Origin: Kordiimonas sp. SCSIO 12603
GTDB taxonomy: Bacteria > Pseudomonadota > Alphaproteobacteria > Sphingomonadales > Kordiimonadaceae
Length of the DNA stretch: 64,000 nucleotides
Direction: 5' to 3'
Assembly (NCBI RefSeq): GCF_024398035.1
Contig: NZ_CP073748.1
Location: 1,525,520 to 1,589,519, forward strand
In this document: positions 1-8,364 of the stretch, one piece after another
Layout: each line of letters begins with the position of its first letter
Position numbering within the stretch: position 1 is the stretch's first letter
The notes under the pieces: model-generated
The model's input: only the letters and a program-made list of their open reading frames with translations
Told to the model about the DNA's origin: nothing
Databases searched by the model: none
Position numbers and translations under genes: made by a program

Positions 1-306
1 AAAGTTTCTGATATCAATAAGGTATATATCGGCCAGGAAATTGATGTTGTTTTCCCAGGTAATCGTGTGAAGGCTTTAACACCGCTTCCGGGAGAATTAA
101 CTTATATTTCCAGAGATGCTATTGTAGATGAATCTGCACCAGGCGGAGCATATATCTTGAGGGCTTCTATTAATCCAGGTGAAGAAACCGAAGATTTTGT
201 GCCAGGTAATATGGCTGAGGTTTATATCAAAACCACTCCAACGACATTCTTCGAAATCTTGGCAGGCCCAGTTACCCGTTTTGGCTTAAAGGTGTTTAAC
301 GAGTAG
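1..306 (+). CDS. HlyD-family type I secretion adaptor, C-terminal end (partial)
   Basis: This is the 3' end of a gene that begins before the window; frame 1 is open from base 1 to the stop at 304-306. The 101 visible residues match the C-terminal end of HlyD/PrtE-type membrane fusion proteins: an IGQEIDVVFPG strand, then PGNMAEVYIKT followed by a hydrophobic stretch and a short tail, where family members usually read PGMPxEVxIKTGERT. Such proteins span the periplasm, linking an inner-membrane ABC exporter to TolC in type I secretion. The partner ATPase would be expected upstream. A terminator follows, so the gene is separate from the glycan operon downstream, but the closeness may be functional. 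Confidence 0.8.
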   Translation, partial: KVSDINKVYIGQEIDVVFPGNRVKALTPLPGELTYISRDAIVDESAPGGAYILRASINPGEETEDFVPGNMAEVYIKTTPTTFFEILAGPVTRFGLKVFNE

Positions 307-317
307 AAAACAAATCT

Positions 318-345
318 GCCCGACATGATGTTGTGTCGGGCATTT
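318..345 (+). terminator. Rho-independent terminator after the HlyD gene
   Basis: GCCCGACA (318-325) and TGTCGGGC (334-341) form an 8-bp stem with an 8-nt loop, followed by a short T run. It lies 12 bases after the HlyD stop and before the next gene. Confidence 0.75.
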
Positions 346-373
346 TGGATACTATTTTAGGGGGGCATTTCAT

Positions 374-2557
374 TTGTTTACCTTCAGTGTAACAAGAGAA
401 GCGCTATCATCATTTTATGCTGCACCATTAAGCTTGATGGTCAGTGCAGATATATTCAACAGCCTGAAACCAGTTTTTCCTACCGGTATCAGCGTATTTT
501 GTCTGCGGGAAGAAGGTGTTATTTCCCTTAAAGCTCCACCGAAAGATAAAAAAGGTTCTAAAGATCGGGAAGCAAACTCGGGATCAGTAGCTTTGTCGGG
601 TATGCCTACAGGTCTTTTAGGGATTGTTACGTCAGAGGCTATGGCGAAAAAGGGCGACTCTTTTTGCGAGTTCGTACTTTTCCATGGTGCACAAAAACCA
701 GAACAGCTTACTCTTGAAAAGCAAGGGAAGTTTGGGTTGCTGAAAGGGTATGAAGCTTCACAGCTTCAATTCATTAAATTCACAAATAACCTGTTGGCAA
801 ATGATCTCGTTAACCTCTATGAGAAGTTCGGGAAGAAAGAACAGCAACTCGTAAGCCTTCGCCGTAAAAATGAAGAATTATGGCTGGGTAACGAAAAAGC
901 CAAACGGATGATTGCCGGTATCGGCTTCAGTACCCGCAGTGTTTCTTTTGAACTACTACCAGGCGAGGCCGCGATCACCTTTGGTGAAGGTGATGCTCGC
1001 TTTTCACAAGTACTGCCCACTGATCTCGCAGGATTCACGGGGCTTGCACTCTACCTCACAGATATACCTGAAGGTGATGGTAGCCTTTCAGTATCTATTG
1101 CCCGTAGAGCAGATGACAGTCTCGTTGGAAAGCTAACAGTACCGTTCAGCCTTCTTAAAGATGGGTGGAATGATTTCAGTACAGCTGATGCAGTGCGCCG
1201 TACATTCGGTGATGGGATTATAAGCATTTCTTATAACGGAGAAGAGGCTCCAAAGGTAATGCTGGCCGATCAAGCTGTGGATCGTTTTGGTCTGGAGCAT
1301 AGCTCGATCGCCATTCGCGTTTATAAAGGGCTGGAAGATACGGCAATCTTTTCAGAGGATGATTTCCAGCTTTGTGATCCTGAAACAGTGAACTTATCCC
1401 AGAATGGTGCGTCTTTGATGAAGTTTGCGGAGTTTGTTCCCGGACCTGAAGAACAGAAACGGTGCGAACAAGCTCTGGGCGGGACTGTACTGTACCCTGA
1501 AAAGACAGCACTGACTGTAAGGTTGGTACAAAGCGAAATAACCGGTTTTAGAGTTTCCAAACAAATTACCCCATCCATGCGATATATTAAGGCTATGGCG
1601 AGCAGAACGTATGCCGATGAAAGTCCATTGCTTGTTGCTCTTATCGCGGGGAATGATGGAAAAATACCAACAGATATTGATGGTTTTCTTAATAGCCTTG
1701 GACCTGAACGGGTTATGTCAGGGCAGGATGGTGTTTTAGCTTGGACATCTATGGTGCTGTCCGGAGATGCAGATCAATTTTTTATTTTACCAGTAACAGA
1801 CTGTTTGGTTGGGAAAACGGATTTAGTATTTGCGGCGAAGCCTCTTGGTGTGGGGAAAAACCCGGGAGTGCTACAATGGAAATCGCTGGAAATTGAAGCC
1901 GTTCATACATTGTCTGCAGATAACATTCGGCCAATTCCCGAAGAACAAAGGCTTATCGGTGAAAACCGGAAAACACAGGTTCGGGTTTCCCGTTTCTCTG
2001 AATTGGTCGGGCGCGTTGAATATTATGCTGGCCAAACCAAAAAACAGCAGCTTGCAGATAAGCATGGTTTCTCACCTTTGATGGTGAATGACGGCACAGG
2101 CGCTATGCAGACCCACCCGCTTGCTGATGCATTGTCAGCATCTATTATGGCGGGAGGGGCTGTTGTAGGCGCGAGACAGGTCATGGCGGAAATTGGTACA
2201 GGTCATGAAGCGGCCCCAAGCTTTACCTATATTTTGATGGTTATACCAACAGACTTGGATAATCGACAGGAAATCATCGAAGAGATTGCTGAAAAAGTTG
2301 CTCTAGGTATGTTGGATAGTAGGGATGAGGAAAGTGGCGTTTTCTGGTCTTCTCAGACAGTTCCGGCAATGTTCCGCTCTACACTCACTGTTGAGTTTGA
2401 CAGGCCTCGTACAGAGGCAGGTGATGTTGTGTTTGCTGTCCTACCTATTAATGGCGATATCACTTGCGGGTGGTGTAACTGGTATATGTTTGCAAACCTT
2501 ACTGATGGATACGAGCATCCTTTAAATATACTGGATGCTCCTGAGGGCGACAGCTAG
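374..2557 (+). CDS. Large protein of unknown function, first gene of the glycan operon
   Basis: I do not recognise the family with certainty; it may belong to one of the uncharacterised alphaproteobacterial families found beside glycosyltransferases (DUF6212 is a guess). The 727-aa product starts at a TTG preceded by a strong AGGGGGG about 10 bases upstream. It has no signal peptide or membrane segment. Visible parts are an N-terminal region with a lysine-rich loop near residues 55-65, a short coiled coil near 145-180, a beta-rich middle resembling a jelly-roll or carbohydrate-binding sandwich (about 190-330), and a C-terminal beta-rich end with a CGWCNW motif. The stop is one base before the next start, so translation with the GT2 gene is coupled. 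A cytoplasmic role in glycan assembly is inferred from context only. Confidence 0.6.
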   Translation: MFTFSVTREALSSFYAAPLSLMVSADIFNSLKPVFPTGISVFCLREEGVISLKAPPKDKKGSKDREANSGSVALSGMPTGLLGIVTSEAMAKKGDSFCEFVLFHGAQKPEQLTLEKQGKFGLLKGYEASQLQFIKFTNNLLANDLVNLYEKFGKKEQQLVSLRRKNEELWLGNEKAKRMIAGIGFSTRSVSFELLPGEAAITFGEGDARFSQVLPTDLAGFTGLALYLTDIPEGDGSLSVSIARRADDSLVGKLTVPFSLLKDGWNDFSTADAVRRTFGDGIISISYNGEEAPKVMLADQAVDRFGLEHSSIAIRVYKGLEDTAIFSEDDFQLCDPETVNLSQNGASLMKFAEFVPGPEEQKRCEQALGGTVLYPEKTALTVRLVQSEITGFRVSKQITPSMRYIKAMASRTYADESPLLVALIAGNDGKIPTDIDGFLNSLGPERVMSGQDGVLAWTSMVLSGDADQFFILPVTDCLVGKTDLVFAAKPLGVGKNPGVLQWKSLEIEAVHTLSADNIRPIPEEQRLIGENRKTQVRVSRFSELVGRVEYYAGQTKKQQLADKHGFSPLMVNDGTGAMQTHPLADALSASIMAGGAVVGARQVMAEIGTGHEAAPSFTYILMVIPTDLDNRQEIIEEIAEKVALGMLDSRDEESGVFWSSQTVPAMFRSTLTVEFDRPRTEAGDVVFAVLPINGDITCGWCNWYMFANLTDGYEHPLNILDAPEGDS

Positions 2558-2558
2558 C

Positions 2559-4562
2559 ATGGCCGCTAAACCTCCCATTGGTGTTGTTATTCCCGGGTAT
2601 GGGCATCCTCAGTTTTTAGCTGAAGCCATCACAAGTGCCTGTGAACAGGATACTGATAGAGATATCCATGTGGTGGTGGTTGATGATGGCTGTAAATTCC
2701 CGGAAACTCGTACCACAGTAGCGAACCTATTACCTATGTATGGGGGTAAGCTCCATTATATCAGACAGAAAAATACCAGATTACCTGGCGCGCGAAATAC
2801 AGGTATTCGTTTTCTTTTGGAATTGCTGCCTGATCTGGATGCTATCTATTTCTTGGATGCAGACAACCGTATTTCACCATACAGCATTGAAGCATATCGA
2901 AAAACTATCGGAGATGACGCAGAGATAGGCTGGGCCTATCCGGATATTTCCTTTTTTGGTCTGTCACATGGTGAAAATGGTTTTGATACCAGAGAAACAG
3001 CCCCTGATTACAGCGTGTTGAAACATTTACGAGGTAATATCTCTGAGGCAGGATCCATGGTGCGCGCTGATGTATTCCGTAAAGGCGTTATGTATGATGA
3101 AACCATGATCTTCGGCTATGAGGATTGGGATTTCTGGCTTTATGCGCTTGAAGCAGGGTTTAAGGGGCGACGCTGTGAGAACTCAGGCTTTCTATACCGA
3201 AGGCGCCCTGAAAGCATGCTTGCAGATAGTACCCGTATGGGGGAAGAACTGGTTTCACGCATGCGTAGAACCCATAAAAAACTGTATCAACCGCAATATG
3301 TTATGGCGCTTGAACATGAAGAGGCACCGTATTTTGCCCTTTATCTCAGTGATTTGAAGGATACAGTTTTACTGTTTAGTGATCCTGCAATAGAAGCAGA
3401 AAAAATCAGTTTTCAGGAATTTAAAACCCGTTTCGATCATTGGGTTAATTCCCGCCGTGAGTTTTTCTTCCCTCAGCTTTTGTTGACCATGCAGGAGGCT
3501 ACTTGGAATGCGTTGCAAGAAAATAGAGAACTGTTGCGTTGGCTGTTTTGGCAGATGCGAGAGCAAGGTGCTGAGCAAAGATATTTGAGCTTCACCGAAA
3601 AAAAAGAGCCCGCTTTTAAGGTTCGCAATGCAAGCTCTGAAGAACATAAAGAACACGTGGCTGTTTCAATTATGTCGGCGGCTTATTTAAGAAGCCAGGT
3701 CGTTGATAGCGAAGAAACAATTAAACAGTTGCCTGCACCGCAGTATATGCACGGTGACATTCACTTGCCTGATGTATGCGGCATAGATCACCTTGTGCAG
3801 AGCGAATTTGAACGGTTTGAAGCGGAGCTAAAAGAACGTTTGGCGCCTGTTCCACATTATATCTGGCACCAGAATAAATCGTATGCTGGGCCTGATCCTG
3901 CTTATATCAGGAAAGCACTGATACGCGACATATGTGCCATAGAAAACAGAGAACCATTCCCTGCTTGTAGGGAAATGGAACGTACACTGGTAGCTGTTAA
4001 AGATGATTTCCTGACAAAGGAAACAATCCGCAATAAAATTGTGAATCTGTTAAAAACGCTACAGAGCGATAATCATGAGATAGTACTGCTTGTTGAATAT
4101 GCATCCAGGTGTGATCTGGAAGAGTGCCATTATCAGGATTGGAAACATCTAATCAGCACACTGATCCCTTATCGCGTTAGCGATAAAAGTGGTATTTACA
4201 AAATGTATTTGGGGCGTGGTATCTCAACAGAATTCGCGCAGGGAACACCTGAAGATATGGCGCTGTTCGCGCGCCAGTGTACACGTGTTATTGGGTGTGG
4301 TGCGGTAGCTATGCTAGAAGCCTTTGGTGAAGCGCGCCTGCACGGTGCACCGGGATATGTTTTATTGGATAGAGAATTTGAAATAGCCGATACCAAACAT
4401 ACCACCCAGTTGGGCAAGCTTCTAGCTTATGAACACGCAGTGGTTAATATCGCGACAGATGAAACAGATTATAGAAATTCTCTCTCGGCGGATGGGTTTC
4501 CTCCGTCCAAGTTTATGACAACAAAAGATTTTTATAGAGATATTCTGAAAGAAGCTGGCTAA
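2559..4562 (+). CDS. GT2 family glycosyltransferase with long C-terminal extension
   Basis: The N-terminal 240 residues are a GT-A fold of glycosyltransferase family 2: VVIPGYGHP at the first strand, VVVDDG (aspartates 42-43) for nucleotide binding and LDADN (D100-D102) as the metal-binding DxD. The remaining ~400 residues are not recognised; the last 200 look like an alpha/beta domain (VIGCGAVAMLEAFGEA) and could be a second transferase module or a scaffold. The ATG at 2559 is preferred over an in-frame start 24 bases upstream because it directly follows the previous stop and has GAGGG at a workable distance. Donor and acceptor cannot be read from the sequence. Confidence 0.8.
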   Translation: MAAKPPIGVVIPGYGHPQFLAEAITSACEQDTDRDIHVVVVDDGCKFPETRTTVANLLPMYGGKLHYIRQKNTRLPGARNTGIRFLLELLPDLDAIYFLDADNRISPYSIEAYRKTIGDDAEIGWAYPDISFFGLSHGENGFDTRETAPDYSVLKHLRGNISEAGSMVRADVFRKGVMYDETMIFGYEDWDFWLYALEAGFKGRRCENSGFLYRRRPESMLADSTRMGEELVSRMRRTHKKLYQPQYVMALEHEEAPYFALYLSDLKDTVLLFSDPAIEAEKISFQEFKTRFDHWVNSRREFFFPQLLLTMQEATWNALQENRELLRWLFWQMREQGAEQRYLSFTEKKEPAFKVRNASSEEHKEHVAVSIMSAAYLRSQVVDSEETIKQLPAPQYMHGDIHLPDVCGIDHLVQSEFERFEAELKERLAPVPHYIWHQNKSYAGPDPAYIRKALIRDICAIENREPFPACREMERTLVAVKDDFLTKETIRNKIVNLLKTLQSDNHEIVLLVEYASRCDLEECHYQDWKHLISTLIPYRVSDKSGIYKMYLGRGISTEFAQGTPEDMALFARQCTRVIGCGAVAMLEAFGEARLHGAPGYVLLDREFEIADTKHTTQLGKLLAYEHAVVNIATDETDYRNSLSADGFPPSKFMTTKDFYRDILKEAG

Positions 4563-4595
4563 ATAAAGCTGGGATATGAAAATTTTGACGATCTA

Positions 4596-5738
4596 TTGGT
4601 AAGCGTTTTGACACAAGACCCGAAAATTTTTTGTTTAGTACCTGATATGCCTGATCCCGCTGAGGTGGGGAGCTATTTGGCTGAAATACATACCAATCGT
4701 TGGTATACAAACTTTGGCCCTTTGAATGAGCGCTTTGAAACCGAGATGGCAATGTTTCTGGAGCAAACTGGTTCTGCGAAACTCGGTACGGGCACTTTTT
4801 CTTCAGCAACAACGGCACTGGAATTGATGTTACGTGCCAAGCGTTTGGGGGAAGGTGCGAAGGTGCTTATTCCGGTGCTGACTTTCCCAGCTACAGCGCT
4901 TTCGGTTCTTAATGCCAGCTATAAGCCGGTTTTTGCGGATGTGGATAAGGAAAGTTGGCTGCTTACTCCTGAAATCGCCCGTAAAGCGCACAGTAAAGAG
5001 CCGCTGGACGCTGTCGTACCCGTTGCAACATACGGCAAACCTCTTGATGGTGAAGCATGGCTTGAGTTTCAAAAAGAAACAGGAGTACATGTATTTTGGG
5101 ATGCCGCTGCTGTTTTGGGCCAGCAGAAGATCCCGCAAGGTATTACCGCGGTATTCTCGCTTCATGCCACCAAACCATTTGGAGTTGGGGAAGGTGGACT
5201 GGTGGCAACGAACGATCTGGAAACCTTAGACCGGGCTCGCTCATTATCTAATTTTGGTTTTATTGGACCTGCCGGAGTTGTGCAACAAACCGGAACGAAT
5301 GCAAAGTTTGGTGAATATTATGCAGCTGTTGGCCTGCAACAAATCGCCCGTTGGCCCGAAGTTATAGAGCGTAGAAAAAACGTTGCGGATGCTTATTGGC
5401 GAGAATTAAAGAAACTTGGTAATCGTATCGAATTGCAGGCAGGGTGTGGTGATGACTTTATTCCCGCTACTCTACAAATTTATGCCAAAGACTTAGGTAA
5501 ACAGATTTTTGATGCGCTTGCTGCCGCTGGTATACAAACCCGCCGTTGGTACTTGCCGCTTCTTCATGAACATCCTGCATTAAAAGATATTACTTTTGTG
5601 GGGAATGAAAATGTTGAGGAAGCTATTCCTGTGAGCCTGGAACTTGCCGAGGGCTTGGTGGGATTGCCATTCCATGCTTTTCTGTCTGATGAAGATATTA
5701 TTGAAATATGTAATGTAGTTGCTGAGGTTGTTTCATGA
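4596..5738 (+). CDS. DegT/DnrJ/EryC1-family PLP sugar aminotransferase
   Basis: The 380-aa protein belongs to the PLP-dependent sugar aminotransferases that convert keto-sugar nucleotides into amino sugars. Visible family features are the N-terminal RWYTNFGP region, the WDAAA segment that contacts the cofactor, and HATKPFGVGEGG, with K193 as the expected Schiff-base lysine. The C-terminal RRWYLPLLHEHP motif, typical of the family, is also present. The start is uncertain: TTG at 4596 is the longest, TTG at 4608 and ATG at 4647 (residue 18) are alternatives. An 8-codon reading frame from ATG 4576 ends just before it. The gene overlaps the next by 4 bases (ATGA), so it is in the operon. It may make an amino or N-acyl sugar for the local glycan. 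Confidence 0.85.
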   Translation: MVSVLTQDPKIFCLVPDMPDPAEVGSYLAEIHTNRWYTNFGPLNERFETEMAMFLEQTGSAKLGTGTFSSATTALELMLRAKRLGEGAKVLIPVLTFPATALSVLNASYKPVFADVDKESWLLTPEIARKAHSKEPLDAVVPVATYGKPLDGEAWLEFQKETGVHVFWDAAAVLGQQKIPQGITAVFSLHATKPFGVGEGGLVATNDLETLDRARSLSNFGFIGPAGVVQQTGTNAKFGEYYAAVGLQQIARWPEVIERRKNVADAYWRELKKLGNRIELQAGCGDDFIPATLQIYAKDLGKQIFDALAAAGIQTRRWYLPLLHEHPALKDITFVGNENVEEAIPVSLELAEGLVGLPFHAFLSDEDIIEICNVVAEVVS

Positions 5739-7624
5739 CAAATAAGGATTTAAGCAAAGAAAAGCTGATCAAGCTGATTTATGGCTTTAGGCAACTAGTA
5801 ATCGAAGAAAAGTTTGACGAAACGCGTTCTTATCTGAACGAGATTTTTTTCAGATTAGAGCTTAGCAAAGATGTATTCGGTGGCAATCTTCGTAAGATGC
5901 TTCCGGTTGCAGAAAAAGAAGCGACTATATTTGCCTCGGCAATAGCACAAATGGTTACCTCGCCTTCGTTTGTAATGCGTCGGAATATTTTTGAACTTCT
6001 TACCAAAAACAAACGTGTTGTTAGCCAGACTTTTGAAATCAGTGGGTATCGTGGTACTGGCCATTTTATAGATATGTTTAGTACATTTAACGAGGACGGC
6101 TCCCAAAGCATTTCGAGTGAGAACATTCCAAAGTTATTCAGTGTTCTTTCTATAAATGCACTTACAAAACCGCTTCTGAATTTGCTGTTCAAACAATCCA
6201 AAGATATTTCCTGGCCGGTTGCTCGTGCTTTTTTAACAGAGCAGTTGGTTTATAATCCGCTGTCGGAAGAAATACGTTCACTTATCATTGCGAAAAGCCA
6301 TATCTGGGCAGATTGTAAGGCAACGGATGCGGTTATCAATACGATGGGGCCTGTCTATATGGGCTGCAGTTATGTGGATGCACCTAATAAGCATGAGGTG
6401 AAGAAAACCGTAAACCATATCGTTCGTGATTGGCTTATGCGCAAAGGCCTAAAGGATGTGAACTTTACAGGGAAAAAACGGGTTATAAAGGAAAAGCCTA
6501 CGCTTATCGTAATGGCGGAGCTGTATACAGCCGTACATGCGATGCACCGCTGTTATGGACCTGCGATAAGGGCATTAAGGGAACATTTCAAACTGGTTTA
6601 TATGTCTGCGGAAGGTAAGTGTGATCCTCTGTTGGAGTATATGTTCGATGTGATTGACACCTCGAAGCTGGATAAGGCTAATCCGAAAGCTTTCTTTGAA
6701 AAGGTGAAAACATATAGGCCAGATGTAATCTATTATCCGAGTATTGGTATGCGTGCGCTTAGCCTTTATGGATCTAATTTACGCTTAGCTCCAGTGCAGC
6801 TCATGACATATGGGCATCCAGCTACAACGCACTCAAAATACATTGACTATTCGTTGGTAGTAGAGGGGCTGGTGGGAGCCGACTATACAATCGCGGATAA
6901 GATTATCTATTGGCATGAAGTTGCACGCTATGAGCACCGTCATGACGCGGAAAAACCTGTTGCACAAATTCGAGAAAATGCGTCTTCCTTAAAAATTGCC
7001 GTACCTGCATGGGCTAGAAAAATCACACCGAGGCTTCTTACTATTTGTCAGGAAATTGAGAAACGGTCCAGTAAACCTGTTGAGTTTGTTTTCTTTCCAA
7101 ATGGTGCTGGGGCAATTTATCAAGCATTCAAACGTCGCATTGAATTTATGTGTAGTGCGAAAGTGGAGCCTCGTAATAGCTATAATGGATATATCGACGA
7201 ACTTTCCAAGTGTGATATTTTCTTAAGTTCAATCCCATTCGGGGCAACAAATGGAATTCTGGATGCCTGCCCTCTTGGGTTGCCAATGGTAAATATGAAG
7301 GGTGCTGAGGTTCATGCTATGAACGATTCAGAGATGGTCTCGCATATGCCTCAGCCGGATTGGCTATCTACCAATAACGATGAAGAATATATCAGTGCTG
7401 TTCTTCGCCTTATTGAAAATGATGAAGAGCGTGTTGAAATCAGTAAAGCATTGGCTGCATTTGATTTTGATAAAGTGATGATGGTTGATCCGGAAGGCAG
7501 CTGTCCATCCTTTGGGCGCGCTGTGCGGTTTGCTTATGAATATCATGAAGATATTCAGGCATCGGACCAAAAGTCCTTTTCAACTCAAGAAGTTGGGGAA
7601 CGTCTAAGTGAAAAGGCTGCTTGA
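5735..7624 (+). CDS. HMW1C/NGT-like protein glycosyltransferase (GT41 family)
   Basis: The C-terminal half closely resembles HMW1C and Actinobacillus NGT, cytoplasmic enzymes that transfer hexose from UDP-hexose to asparagine in NxS/T sequons of adhesins. Matching motifs, from my memory of the family, are RLAPVQLMTYGHPATTHS (350-367), the KITP segment (K429, aligning with the UDP-binding lysine), and SIPFGATNGILD with N506, followed by a GAEVHAMNDSE segment. The N-terminal 250 residues are helical, like the AAD domain of HMW1C, but diverged. There is no signal peptide, as expected for a cytoplasmic enzyme. Overlap of 4 bases with the aminotransferase gene shows tight coupling. Whether it modifies proteins (N-linked) or glycans is not shown by sequence. 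Confidence 0.8.
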   Translation: MTNKDLSKEKLIKLIYGFRQLVIEEKFDETRSYLNEIFFRLELSKDVFGGNLRKMLPVAEKEATIFASAIAQMVTSPSFVMRRNIFELLTKNKRVVSQTFEISGYRGTGHFIDMFSTFNEDGSQSISSENIPKLFSVLSINALTKPLLNLLFKQSKDISWPVARAFLTEQLVYNPLSEEIRSLIIAKSHIWADCKATDAVINTMGPVYMGCSYVDAPNKHEVKKTVNHIVRDWLMRKGLKDVNFTGKKRVIKEKPTLIVMAELYTAVHAMHRCYGPAIRALREHFKLVYMSAEGKCDPLLEYMFDVIDTSKLDKANPKAFFEKVKTYRPDVIYYPSIGMRALSLYGSNLRLAPVQLMTYGHPATTHSKYIDYSLVVEGLVGADYTIADKIIYWHEVARYEHRHDAEKPVAQIRENASSLKIAVPAWARKITPRLLTICQEIEKRSSKPVEFVFFPNGAGAIYQAFKRRIEFMCSAKVEPRNSYNGYIDELSKCDIFLSSIPFGATNGILDACPLGLPMVNMKGAEVHAMNDSEMVSHMPQPDWLSTNNDEEYISAVLRLIENDEERVEISKALAAFDFDKVMMVDPEGSCPSFGRAVRFAYEYHEDIQASDQKSFSTQEVGERLSEKAA

Positions 7625-7643
7625 TAGTTGAGGCTGATGGAAA

Positions 7644-8327
7644 ATGGATAGTTCTAAAATGAAAAATCCACCTTTTGTCTGTATTGTTACCTATGGCCGT
7701 TCTGGTTCTACGGTCTTGCAAACTGTGTTGCAGTCTATCCCAGGGTATCATATCTGCGGGGAGAATATGAATGTGCTTTATTCCCTTTTTGGGGCATCTA
7801 GCGCTGCATACTCCAGCCGTTATGAACACGGTAACAAAGAACATAGCCCGGAAGACCCATGGTATGGCGCAGACAAGATTGTGCCAGAACGGTTTTCAAA
7901 AAAACTAACAGAATTGTTTGTTGAGGAAATTATCCAGCCGCCAAGAGATGCGAGGGTAATTGGGTTTAAAGAAATCCGGTTCCATGAAGCTGGGCCAGAC
8001 AAGTTTGAAGATTACCTCAATTTTATCCATGAAAATCTTGCTCCCTGCAAATTTATTTTCAATGTACGCAACTGGGAAGATGTATCAAAATCCGGCTGGT
8101 GGGCTTCCATGAACCCAGATGTAGTAAAGGGGATTGTGGAAAACTGCGATCATATGTACGCAGAGTACGGGAAGAAATATCCTGATCGCTGCATTCAGAT
8201 GTCATATGATGAAACTAGGAACAACCCTCAGGCTTTTAAGGCACTTTTTGATTTCCTAGGAGAGCCTTTTGAAGAGGACAGGATAGCTGAGATAACTGGA
8301 CGAAGGTTAAGCCACACTGGCGTGTAG
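7644..8327 (+). CDS. Sulfotransferase-family protein
   Basis: The 227-aa protein has the two PAPS-binding motifs of sulfotransferases. One is a 5'-phosphosulfate loop, TYGRSGSTVL (residues 16-25). The other is a 3'-phosphate site, FNVRNWEDVSKSGWW (about 139-153), with R142 and S150 in the usual places. Such enzymes move sulfate from PAPS to hydroxyl or amine groups of sugars. It is the last gene of the operon, 19 bases after the GT41 gene and just before a terminator, so sulfation of the glycan made by its neighbours is a reasonable inference. ATG 7644 is chosen; ATG 7659 would remove five residues and cannot be excluded. Confidence 0.82.
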   Translation: MDSSKMKNPPFVCIVTYGRSGSTVLQTVLQSIPGYHICGENMNVLYSLFGASSAAYSSRYEHGNKEHSPEDPWYGADKIVPERFSKKLTELFVEEIIQPPRDARVIGFKEIRFHEAGPDKFEDYLNFIHENLAPCKFIFNVRNWEDVSKSGWWASMNPDVVKGIVENCDHMYAEYGKKYPDRCIQMSYDETRNNPQAFKALFDFLGEPFEEDRIAEITGRRLSHTGV

Positions 8328-8334
8328 ATTAGAC

Positions 8335-8357
8335 AAGGGGCATTTAGCCCCTTTTTT
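8335..8357 (+). terminator. Terminator between convergent operons
   Basis: AAGGGGC (8335-8341) pairs with GCCCCTT (8347-8353) and is followed by a run of six T (8352-8357). Because A residues precede the stem, it could also work weakly for the minus-strand gene ending at 8365. Confidence 0.85.
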
Positions 8358-8364
8358 GTTGCAA

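Noticed and set aside
4576-4602. Eight-codon reading frame beginning ATGAAAATT before the DegT gene
   Set aside because: It is very short with no support; it might be a leader peptide, but the sequence gives no evidence beyond a start and a stop.
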